Source of the DNA: Planctomycetota bacterium
GTDB taxonomy: Bacteria; Planctomycetota; Brocadiia; Brocadiales; Brocadiaceae
Reading direction: 5' to 3'
Assembly (NCBI GenBank): GCA_023261465.1
Contig: JAHFOW010000092.1
Location: forward strand, 1 to 11,070
Length of the DNA: 11,070 bases
How positions within the stretch are numbered: position 1 is the stretch's first letter; every line of letters starts with the position of its first letter. The notes beneath the pieces were generated by a model, which made no database searches, was not told where the DNA came from, and saw only the letters and a list, made by a program, of their open reading frames with translations. A program made the position numbers and the translations under genes. This document shows, one piece after another, positions 1 to 6,136 of this stretch.

Positions 1-620
1 CTTCTTCGGTGCAAGCCACTCGTAGAACTGATCCATGCTCTCCTCAGACCGATCTTTCCCACCATACCAAATCGGACGGCCTCTCATTAAATCACTTACC
101 ACGACCCGATAGATATGGCCCTTCCGTAAGGATATTTCGTCTATTCCAATTACCTTGGGCGCCGCAACTGGATTGCGCTGAAGTTGTTCCTGCATGTACT
201 CTTTGTCCAGTGTCTTTACCGTGTGCCAATCCAGCTTCAACTCTTTCGCAACATCCTTTATGGTCATAGCACGACACTTCCGCCCCACATAGTAGGAAAA
301 CCTCTTTGTGTAAAACGGATTGTTTGCCAGCCAAGAAAGCTTCTCTCGTTTCACTTTCCCGCACTTTCTACACTTGACCCTCCGGACCTCTGCCTCCAAG
401 TATATCCGGGTATTTCCACAGGACAGATCCCGTGTCCGTTGTTCTTTCCTGTCGTAGTAACTGCAATGTACCGTGCCGCAGCATCCACAGATTGTTTTTT
501 TTGAGTCCTCTTAAGCCGGATAAGCCGCGCTTGAGGATCTCCAAATATCCCCTGTATTTCAGATCGCGGTCGAAACCCGGGGTATTGGTATTCGTCCAGT
601 AATCGTCTCTTTTTTCCCAT
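1..620 (-). CDS. ISL3 family transposase, N-terminal part, two frames joined at an A8 run
   Basis: DNA transposase of the ISL3 (DDE) type. The first frame starts at the ATG ending at 620 (MGKKRRLLDEYQYPGF, then GIFGDPQARLIRLKR) and would stop at 351 if read without a shift. The conserved body continues in the -1 frame from about 495 to base 1. There one sees a cysteine-rich zinc-ribbon-like stretch (ICGCGTVHC, DLSCG, VKCRKCGK), a helix-turn-helix-like segment (TIKDVAKELKLDWHTVKTLD), and the first catalytic aspartate in VIGIDEISLRKGH followed by YRVVVSDL. About 207 residues are visible if the frames are joined, roughly half of a normal ISL3 transposase. The other catalytic residues lie beyond the edge. 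The frame change falls exactly at A8, so either programmed -1 frameshifting or a one-base deletion is possible. No strong ribosome binding site precedes the ATG. Family assignment is confident; whether the gene is active is not known. Confidence 0.82.
492..503 (-). other. Candidate -1 frameshift (slippery) site in the transposase
   Basis: On the minus strand the first frame reads CAA AAA AAA CAA, giving an A AAA AAA slippery heptamer (T8 at 495-502 on the plus strand). A one-base backward slip joins residues RTQKK of the first frame directly to TICGCG of the second, so both conserved halves fuse without loss. This is the arrangement used by many insertion sequences to make full-length transposase, but a sequencing or mutational loss of one A would look identical. 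Confidence 0.5.
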
Positions 621-739
621 CTCGTTATCATACTGTTTTTCTTATCCTATTAAAACCGCTTTTATCTTTATTTTTAGCCATTGTAACCCACACATACTTA
701 TCTTTTTACCCACACGAGTACACGAAGACCCAGAATTTT

Positions 740-1756
740 TTACATCCCGGATAAAATCTTTGTAATCTCATCAGTTTTGAATACCGGCATCTTTAAAAGC
801 CTACCCTTTTTCAAAATTTTTAATCCTTCACTTTTTTTGGAAATTTTACCTATTAAAGCACATGGTATGCCGTGATTTGTAAGGACGGAAACAACCTTTT
901 TTGTATCTTTGGGATCGAGCACAATGAGCAACGCCCCCGATGCGATAAGGCCGAGTGGATGGATATTGTATAAAGTACAGATTTGTTCCGTTTCTTTATA
1001 ACACGGAATCTTTTCCATATCAATGACAGCTCCTGTGCCGGATGCCATTGTTAGTTCGAGAACTCCTGTTGCCAATCCGCCCTCTGTTGGGTCATGCATG
1101 GCATGGATATGAGCCACTTTATTGGCTAATAAGGCGTCCTGGACGATACTGAGCCCCGGTTTGTCAATGAATTTCTGTGCTCTTTTGACGAACTGCCTGC
1201 CAAATATTTTCGTAATTTCCGAAGCCTTTTCCCGTGCAATGATAGAGGTTCCTTCTATGGCTATTCCCTTAGTCAGCAAAAGGTCATCGCCGGGACGTGC
1301 ATGATTCTTTATTACAAGCTTGTTTTTTTCAACTTCGCCCAGCATGTGGCCAATGATAATGGGTCTGTCGATTTTATAGGATACTTCTGTGTGGCCGCCG
1401 CACAGGGTGATATTGAGTGTTTGAGTTGCTTTGATAATATCGAGAAAAATTTCCGTTGCGAGTTTTGCAGTTGTTTTCCCTTCCGGCAAAAGCACGGTAG
1501 CCAGAAACCACTTTGGTGTGGCTCCCGTTGTGGCGATATCGTTGGCGTTTATATTAACGGCATACCAGCCGATGTGATGTGTGGTAAAGGTGATGGGGTC
1601 TGTCTTGGCCACTAAAAACTTTTTGCCGAAGTCTATTACGGCTGCATCTTCGCCAATTTGTGGGCCAATAATAACCCTTGGGTCGTTGAGGGGATTTAAT
1701 GCAAATAGTTTTTCAAGCAGACGATAATCAAGTTTCCCAACGGGAAAATATTTCAT
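740..1756 (-). CDS. AIR synthase-related protein (PurM/HypE/ThiL-like ATP-binding fold)
   Basis: A 338-residue member of the PurM/SelD/HypE/ThiL superfamily, whose members use ATP to phosphorylate or dehydrate small substrates. The N-terminal PurM fold shows GEDAA (35-39), KTDP (51-54) and NANDIATTGA (70-79), which are the Mg-ATP binding acidic motifs. These are followed by CGGHTEV (119-125). The C-terminal half has HDPTEGGL (221-228) and IASGALLI (271-278), typical of the second PurM domain. It most resembles HypE-type proteins but lacks the C-terminal cysteine that carries the carbamoyl/cyano group in true HypE: it ends in KILSGM. It is therefore probably not a hydrogenase maturation factor, and no hyp or hydrogenase genes are visible. 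The substrate is unknown. The start codon follows the upstream deacetylase stop by only 2 bp (TAA CT ATG), with no clear ribosome binding site, so translational coupling is likely. Confidence 0.85.
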   Translation of the reverse strand: MKYFPVGKLDYRLLEKLFALNPLNDPRVIIGPQIGEDAAVIDFGKKFLVAKTDPITFTTHHIGWYAVNINANDIATTGATPKWFLATVLLPEGKTTAKLATEIFLDIIKATQTLNITLCGGHTEVSYKIDRPIIIGHMLGEVEKNKLVIKNHARPGDDLLLTKGIAIEGTSIIAREKASEITKIFGRQFVKRAQKFIDKPGLSIVQDALLANKVAHIHAMHDPTEGGLATGVLELTMASGTGAVIDMEKIPCYKETEQICTLYNIHPLGLIASGALLIVLDPKDTKKVVSVLTNHGIPCALIGKISKKSEGLKILKKGRLLKMPVFKTDEITKILSGM

Positions 1757-1758
1757 AG

Positions 1759-2457
1759 TTATAGGATATCTCGTATGTCCGACAAACCGATCTGTTCCCG
1801 ACTCATAAAAGGCTCGCCATAGTCAGCTCGTATTAAATTACCATAATATTGATTTCTTGCCATAATTGAACTGCTAATATATTTCCATCGCGCATCGTCA
1901 TAGGCAAATTGAGACTGATATATCCGGGCAATCTGGAGTTTTTTTTCAAATTCTTTGCTAATATCTAAAATGAATGAAGGCGTGACATGAAGACGGAAGT
2001 GTGAACATAAGTAATAAAAGATGTGCGTAGGGTAGAATGGTTCTCCGGGGATATCCGATTTTGTCAGTTTTGCATAGAACCGACCGGCTTCACCAACCAG
2101 GGTAGCCTGAACATGGTCTGGATGGGCGTCAATCCAGTAAGGAAGAAAAAGTATCTGAGGACGTATATTCCGGATAACAGCAGCAACCTTTTTGCGCGCT
2201 TCGATGGTGTCCATCAGGTATCGGTTAGGCAAGTCGAGCACTATTCTGCTTTTTACGCCAAGCATGAGAGCGGCTTGTTCACATTCTTTTTTGCGAATTT
2301 CAGGACTTCCGTGGGGGGTAGGTTCGCCGTTAGTCAGGTCAAGGATATGTGCTTCATATCCAAGGGTTGCCAATTTCAGGATGCTTCCGCCCATGCCGCC
2401 TTCTACGTCGTCAGGGTGGGGGCCAATCGCAAGAATGGTCTTTATGTTCTTTTCCAT
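1759..2457 (-). CDS. PIG-L family zinc-dependent N-deacetylase (BshB1-like)
   Basis: A metal-dependent deacetylase of the PIG-L/LmbE superfamily, which removes acetyl groups from GlcNAc-type substrates such as GlcNAc-malate in bacillithiol synthesis or GlcNAc lipids. With the start chosen here it has 232 residues, normal for BshB1-like enzymes. The PHPDD motif at 13-17 supplies a zinc-binding His14 and Asp17 and the likely catalytic base Asp16. HPDH at 112-115 supplies the third zinc ligand, His115. DLTNGEPTPHGSPEIR (40-55) is the family's conserved active-site loop. No signal peptide is seen, so it should be cytoplasmic. The frame is open further up to a GTG at 2532, but those 25 residues do not resemble the family and neither start has a good ribosome binding site. 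The ATG ending at 2457 places the fold at the usual distance from the N-terminus. It probably forms an operon with the AIR-synthase-like gene. The exact substrate is not predictable; no bshA or bshC is in view. Confidence 0.88.
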   Translation of the reverse strand: MEKNIKTILAIGPHPDDVEGGMGGSILKLATLGYEAHILDLTNGEPTPHGSPEIRKKECEQAALMLGVKSRIVLDLPNRYLMDTIEARKKVAAVIRNIRPQILFLPYWIDAHPDHVQATLVGEAGRFYAKLTKSDIPGEPFYPTHIFYYLCSHFRLHVTPSFILDISKEFEKKLQIARIYQSQFAYDDARWKYISSSIMARNQYYGNLIRADYGEPFMSREQIGLSDIRDIL

Positions 2458-2689
2458 GGATTTAGTGAATTTATCGGTTCTCAGACTACGCTGAAATATT
2501 TCGACGGAATTGTTATGGCAAAAGGATACCACCTGTTAATTAAATAAATCAAGAAATTTCCCAATTTAACAAAAAAACACTTGACCAGAACAAAAAAATG
2601 TGTTCAGATTTTAGGTAATTTCTCAGTACAGTTCCAAGACTTTATATCCGGTCTCTATTGAAACAGAACCAAAGGGGGGCATAAAAATA

Positions 2690-3085
2690 ATGAACATACC
2701 GGACGAACTATTTTACACAAAGACTCACGAATGGGTAAGAAGGATAAATCAGAAAGAGATAATGGTGGGCATTACTGACTTTGCACAACAACAACTCAAG
2801 GACATTGTTTTTGTGGAATTGCCTAAATTGGGAAAGGAATTAAAGATGGGTGCACCCTGCGCGGTTATTGAGTCAGTAAAGGCCGCTTACGATATTTATT
2901 CTCCACTATCTGGTAAAGTTACGTTGACAAACAAGGCTATTTTGGAAAAACCACAGTTAGTAAACGAAGACCCCTATGGCGTAGGCTGGTTAGTTCAGTT
3001 AGAGTTTTCCAACCCGGACGAATTTGAGAATCTTTTGAACCCGGGTCAATATCGGGTTGCCTGTGAGTCTGAGGCCGCACACTAA
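2690..3085 (+). CDS. gcvH: Glycine cleavage system H protein (lipoyl carrier)
   Basis: A 131-residue GcvH, the lipoylated carrier that shuttles the aminomethyl group between the P, T and L proteins of the glycine cleavage system. The beginning (YTKTHEWVR, 9-17) and VGITDFAQQQLKDIVFVELP (26-45) are classic GcvH. The lipoyl attachment lysine is Lys64 in ESVKAAYDIYSPLSG. NEDPYGVGWLVQLE (92-105) completes the barrel. The start is supported by a strong G-rich ribosome binding site (AAAGGGGGG, about 10 bases before the ATG). It is divergent from the deacetylase gene and has no gcvT, gcvP or lpd neighbour in the window. It could serve a dispersed glycine cleavage system or act as a lipoate-relay or other lipoyl carrier; sequence alone favours a true H protein. 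No convincing intrinsic terminator follows it. Confidence 0.93.
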   Translation: MNIPDELFYTKTHEWVRRINQKEIMVGITDFAQQQLKDIVFVELPKLGKELKMGAPCAVIESVKAAYDIYSPLSGKVTLTNKAILEKPQLVNEDPYGVGWLVQLEFSNPDEFENLLNPGQYRVACESEAAH

Positions 3086-3160
3086 ATTTGACATTAATGT
3101 ATTTAGTCTCCTTCCGGGAAAGGGAGAGATGTGGAAATATAACGTTTCTAATACAGAGAG

Positions 3161-3185
3161 ATTAACGTACGAGGTGTTCGTTAAT
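3161..3185. repeat. Perfect 7-bp inverted repeat upstream of the riboswitch promoter
   Basis: ATTAACG (3161-3167) and CGTTAAT (3179-3185) are perfect inverted copies around an 11-base spacer, centred about 65 bp upstream of the -35 box at 3238. There is no T-run after it, so it is not an intrinsic terminator for gcvH. It could be an activator binding site or chance. Confidence 0.3.
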
Positions 3186-3237
3186 ATTGTTGGAGCTATT
3201 TAAAAGTTAAGCTTCTTGGCATATTTTAAATATTTGG

Positions 3238-3265
3238 TTGACAAAAATATTTTAAATGATATAAT
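3238..3265 (+). promoter_or_regulatory. Near-consensus sigma-70 promoter for the riboswitch leader
   Basis: Perfect TTGACA at 3238-3243 and perfect TATAAT at 3260-3265 with a 16-bp spacer, in a very AT-rich stretch. Transcription would start at about 3272, roughly 65 bases before the aptamer. This gives a 5' leader of about 490 nt for the FecR-domain gene at 3766. Confidence 0.8.
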
Positions 3266-3335
3266 AACAATAAATATTAGCGTGTCTTTTTCAAAAACCA
3301 ATGCGTTTTTGATATTTAAATAAAATTTTAAGCAC

Positions 3336-3436
3336 GAACATTACGATAAAGGCTAACCCCAAGTGATTGGGGGGCGCAAAGTAGAGGTCTTTATAATGTT
3401 AAATTGTAAAGATAGCCATACTGCCGAGGAATGTTT
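3336..3436 (+). ncRNA. Cyclic-di-GMP-I (GEMM) riboswitch aptamer
   Basis: The segment matches the class I c-di-GMP riboswitch in both sequence and fold. The closing helix is AACATT (3337-3342) paired with AATGTT (3430-3435). The motif AAAGGCTAACC follows. A hairpin CCCCAA-GTGA-TTGGGG (3357-3372) has the expected GNRA tetraloop. The signature GCGCAAAG (3374-3381) comes next. A second hairpin begins with GGTCTTTA (3386-3393), has a ten-pair arm (3388-3397 with 3402-3411) and loop GTTAA. It ends in GATAGCC...CTGCCGA (3411-3427), the conserved 3' block. By comparison with the well-known Vc2 RNA, the position that contacts the ligand guanine appears to be G rather than the A of cGAMP-sensing variants, favouring c-di-GMP; this alignment was done by eye. 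It lies between a strong promoter and an intrinsic terminator, ahead of genes for exported proteins. Confidence 0.85.
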
Positions 3437-3457
3437 ATGAAGTTAAGGTTAATAGCT

Positions 3458-3521
3458 AAAGATACCCTGCTGTGAAGTAGTCTGTTGTTGAAGAATACTT
3501 TACGGGAGGGTATCTTTTTTT
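3458..3521 (+). terminator. Intrinsic terminator of the riboswitch expression platform
   Basis: An 11-bp perfect stem AAAGATACCCT (3458-3468) / AGGGTATCTTT (3507-3517) runs straight into a T-run ending at 3521. The intervening bases extend the hairpin: GTGAAGTA (3472-3479) can pair with TACTTTAC (about 3496-3503), giving a long, slightly interrupted arm. It begins 22 bases after the aptamer and about 245 bases before the FecR-domain start codon, so it would act by premature termination of the leader. Confidence 0.85.
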
Positions 3522-3765
3522 GTTGTGTATCTGACGGTTTTATGGTTAATGGATATGCGTTTTATATTTTGGTTGTACGTGTGGGTTGGAATGCATAAGC
3601 TCTTTTTTCGATGCAGTGATTAGTTATTATTGTTGAAGCATTTGTTGGGGCGTGTGGTGTTTAATTATTTATTAGTTGAGTTTTGTACGGTCGGTAAATA
3701 TTCGACTTGGTCGATTGGGCGTAAAGCAAATTTAGGTAATAATATTTTAAGGAGGGAGGAAACTC
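3522..3765 (+). other. Long untranslated leader segment between terminator and gene
   Basis: About 244 bases separate the riboswitch terminator from the start codon. I see no second aptamer, convincing promoter or supported gene. The segment is T- and G-rich, with a short TCGA-loop-TCGA hairpin near 3702-3715. It ends in a very strong ribosome binding site, AAGGAGGGAGG (3749-3759), 6 bases before the ATG at 3766. Confidence 0.5.
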
Positions 3766-4878
3766 ATGGTGACCGATACGAAGGCCTTATTCAGTAATTG
3801 GTTATCTTCTCATGGCGTATCAGGTAAGAAAAACATAGTTGTTTTTTTGAGCGTTGCGCTGATATCGGTTGTGATATCCGGCATTAGTTTTGCCAAAGAT
3901 AGCGGGGATATTGGGAAGATTCAGTCTTATTCCGGAGATGTTTGGATTCAGCACGAAGGGGTTATGCTTGATACAAAGACATCCAGGCTTAGCTCATTCA
4001 GAAAAGCAGGTGGTTTTCCATTTTTACAAGACGGCGACAGCATTATAACGGGGAAGCTGGGAGGTGCAAAGGTCATTCTGGAAGATAAGGTGAAGGTGGA
4101 TGTCGGGGAGAAGACCTCTCTGAGGTTTTATCTTACCGAAAGGAGCGGAAAGGGGACAGTTCGGGTGTTTGAGTTACAGGAAGGTCATATAGTTGCGAAT
4201 CTCGCCAGGACGGGTTTTATTGCAACGGAGATAGATGTGAATGACCATCGGATAATTTTGGACAGGCCTGCGAAAATAGATGTTTCTGCAAAGAGTGGTG
4301 AAGTGACGTTTCGGGTAGATCAAGGATCGCCTAAGTTTGTGTATGCAAAAACGGGTCGGTTATTTGAACTTTCGGCGGGGCAGTCAGTAACGATACCAGG
4401 TAATCAGAGTACCTTTAGCGTGGCGGTCAGAGGAAGGAAGCCGTTTGAGATGAAATCTGACGAAGGTTCTGTTTTGAGGATTGATAGCGGTGGTGAGGCA
4501 TTAGTGCGTTTAGATAAATACAGTGAAGGTATGACGACGGCAAAAAAAGAAGGAACGCTGGTGTTTGCCAACGGGGAAGAACAGAACGTAAGGACGGCGA
4601 GTACGAATTTATCTGACCAGCATAAGACGATGGCAGGAAGTGCTGCCGGTGGGAGACCAGCAGGGCGAACAACCTCGACTACCGTATCAACAACTACGAC
4701 CACATTGCCAACGATACCGTCTGCAGTGCCGTTTTTGGTGACGACAACGATACAAGGCGGAGGAACGACATCAACAACGTTATTTACAACAACAACCTCG
4801 ACTGTAACGACAACGACGACAACGGCGACTGTGCGTGGCGGTGGTACAACGACTACAACGTTGCCAGAGGTAAGTTAA
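3766..4878 (+). CDS. Exported FecR-domain protein with threonine-rich C-terminal tail
   Basis: A 370-residue exported protein. After a charged 23-residue N-terminus a hydrophobic segment (24-42) ends in SFA-KD, a plausible signal peptidase site after Ala43; it could instead stay as an anchor. Residues 50-215 resemble the FecR beta-rich fold: GDVWIQ (57-62), a DGDSIITGKLGGAKVIL stretch (89-105) typical of FecR domains, then VRVFELQEGHIVANL. Residues 302-370 are threonine-rich (34 of 69), in three blocks separated by GGG and punctuated by LP. This low-complexity tail could be an extended, possibly glycosylated stalk. The usual FecR partners (ECF sigma factor, TonB receptor) are absent, so this is probably a structural or envelope protein rather than an anti-sigma regulator. 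The start is set by an AAGGAGG site 10 bases upstream. It sits downstream of the c-di-GMP riboswitch and terminator and upstream of a second exported protein. Precise function unknown. Confidence 0.8.
   Translation: MVTDTKALFSNWLSSHGVSGKKNIVVFLSVALISVVISGISFAKDSGDIGKIQSYSGDVWIQHEGVMLDTKTSRLSSFRKAGGFPFLQDGDSIITGKLGGAKVILEDKVKVDVGEKTSLRFYLTERSGKGTVRVFELQEGHIVANLARTGFIATEIDVNDHRIILDRPAKIDVSAKSGEVTFRVDQGSPKFVYAKTGRLFELSAGQSVTIPGNQSTFSVAVRGRKPFEMKSDEGSVLRIDSGGEALVRLDKYSEGMTTAKKEGTLVFANGEEQNVRTASTNLSDQHKTMAGSAAGGRPAGRTTSTTVSTTTTTLPTIPSAVPFLVTTTIQGGGTTSTTLFTTTTSTVTTTTTTATVRGGGTTTTTLPEVS
4674..4863 (+). repeat. Low-complexity ACN (threonine codon) repeats
   Basis: Runs of ACA/ACG/ACT/ACC triplets encode the threonine-rich tail, interrupted by two GGCGGAGGAACGAC / GGCGGTGGTACAAC units (about 4757 and 4838) that encode GGGTT. 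The third codon base varies, which suggests selection for threonine rather than simple recent slippage. Such tracts are still expected to vary in length between strains. Confidence 0.65.
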
Positions 4879-5075
4879 AGTCTAAAAATAAAAATCTTTT
4901 TGATTTATATGTTATCTATGCGTCTACGCGGAACAGCTTTTGCCTTGAGGAGGTAGCATTTTTTCAAAATAACGATAAACACGAATTAGGGAAATGGCTG
5001 TTTATGCTGATTTTAATGATATAAAGCTATGATAGTTTTATTTATTTTACATCTGTAATTAGGGAGGAAAAACCG

Positions 5076-6098
5076 ATGAAGAGAAAAATAATAATGCCTG
5101 TTTTTGCATTGATGGCTGTGATGGGTTTGTCGCAGGTACTTACTGCCCTTGCGGAAAACGGTGGTGGGCCATTGTATGGCAATTCCAAAGGGCCTTTAGC
5201 GCCGAAAGTTATTAATGCATGTCAGAAATTTTCTGATGTAAGACATGTTGCGAATGGCGTTGCATTAAGAAATTCAAAAAGAGGATTTATACATCTCAGG
5301 GGTATTCCTGCAAATAGCAATGTTATAAAAGCATTTCTCTATTGGGCGTATATAGACAAAAATGCTGTAGGCGCATCAAAATCCAAAGTTAAGTTTCAAT
5401 CAGAGATATTACAAGGTAATCTCATTGCTGATAATTTGAATCCTGGTTGGAAAAATCCTGACTTCGTGGGAGATGGTGGAACCCATACTTACAAAAAAGA
5501 CGTCACCGACATTGTGAATAGTTATGGTAACCCCAACAGGAATTATGCATTTAGGTTTTTAGATACTAGTAATGCTTTTTCTGGTGAGAATCCATGGTCT
5601 CCGGCAGATTTTCATAAGGTAAAGCTTGAAGGTGCTTCGCTTCTCATCATCTATACCAATCAAACAGATGAGTTTTCAACGCTTGGTAAAAGTGTGTATC
5701 TGTATGATAATTGTTTAAAGGGCACAGGATTTTATGGCTATCAGTCACTTACCTTAAAACATCCAAGTATAAGCGGTGAAGGTCTTTTTACCATGTGTGG
5801 AGCTGATGGGCAGCGTGGAGTAAAAGGATATGATAATGGTGATCAGGGTTCTAATCGATTATCTAATGAAAAAACATTTTTCAACGGAATTCAGATTGCC
5901 GGTCCGCCCGTTGCCGCAAGCGATTGGGATGGAAGTGCGGGATTACCACTTCCCCAACTCTGGGATGTTCATACTCATATAGTTGGATTTGGGGGAACCG
6001 ATTCTGCACTAGTTTATAAACCAGTCTGTGAAGATGCTTGTGCGGGAGGTACTATTGTTGACGCGCTTATACCGGTATTCTTTGTAATTGAAAAATAA
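5076..6098 (+). CDS. Secreted DUF3344-like protein
   Basis: A 340-residue secreted protein with a clear signal peptide: KRK, a hydrophobic core, and a TALA-EN cleavage site after Ala26. The mature part has no further membrane segment. It contains patterns reminiscent of DUF3344 beta-sandwich proteins: GVALRNSKRGFIHLRGIP (61-78), VIKAFLYWAYID (83-94), DVTDIVNSYG (142-151), EGASLLIIYTN (185-195) and SVYLYDNC (206-213). Five cysteines (49, 213, 241, 318, 322) allow disulfides; the pair in CEDAC is near the C-terminus. A good ribosome binding site (AGGGAGGA, 5061-5068) sets the start. The gene lies 197 bp after the threonine-rich FecR gene with no convincing promoter or terminator between, so it is probably on the same riboswitch-controlled transcript. 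An extracellular surface or matrix role is inferred from this context only. Confidence 0.75.
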   Translation: MKRKIIMPVFALMAVMGLSQVLTALAENGGGPLYGNSKGPLAPKVINACQKFSDVRHVANGVALRNSKRGFIHLRGIPANSNVIKAFLYWAYIDKNAVGASKSKVKFQSEILQGNLIADNLNPGWKNPDFVGDGGTHTYKKDVTDIVNSYGNPNRNYAFRFLDTSNAFSGENPWSPADFHKVKLEGASLLIIYTNQTDEFSTLGKSVYLYDNCLKGTGFYGYQSLTLKHPSISGEGLFTMCGADGQRGVKGYDNGDQGSNRLSNEKTFFNGIQIAGPPVAASDWDGSAGLPLPQLWDVHTHIVGFGGTDSALVYKPVCEDACAGGTIVDALIPVFFVIEK

Positions 6099-6136
6099 AT
6101 CCTGGAGTAACAATTCAAAAATAAGTTATTTGTGTA

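Larger units (their letters stand above)
1..731 (-). mobile_element. ISL3-type insertion sequence, partial (5' end only)
   Basis: The element comprises a minus-strand ISL3-like transposase that runs off the left edge plus about 110 bp of upstream DNA. It looks richer in GC than the genes to its right. The outer end is inferred, not proven: read on the minus strand, a plausible terminus starts at about 731 with GGGTCTTCGTG. Inside it the octamer GTGTGGGT occurs twice, at plus-strand positions 708-715 and 686-693. These copies are 22 bp apart, about two helical turns, as expected of transposase-binding subterminal repeats. The other end and any target-site duplication lie outside the window, so neither inverted repeat nor duplication can be checked. 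The stop codon of the neighbouring gene is at 740-742. Confidence 0.7.

Noticed and set aside
92..364. Minus-strand open frame of 90 codons inside the insertion sequence
   Set aside because: It is out of frame with the conserved transposase reading (CRKCGK to GIDEIS), which covers the same bases.
2023..2547. Long open frame (174 codons) on the plus strand
   Set aside because: It lies antisense to the well-supported PIG-L deacetylase gene, has no recognisable domain and no ribosome binding site.
2581..2610. gcvH promoter with TTGACC at 2581
   Set aside because: No acceptable -10 box lies 16-18 bp downstream, so I do not annotate it as a promoter.
3104..3130. Possible terminator after gcvH (TCTCC...GGAGA hairpin)
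   Set aside because: The stem is short and there is no T-run.
3549..3623. Possible 24-residue hydrophobic leader peptide in the riboswitch leader
   Set aside because: It has an ATG and stop but no ribosome binding site and no recognisable features; chance is more likely.
4404..4703. Valine-rich minus-strand open frame
   Set aside because: It is the antisense shadow of the threonine-codon repeats (GTN opposite ACN) and carries no independent evidence.
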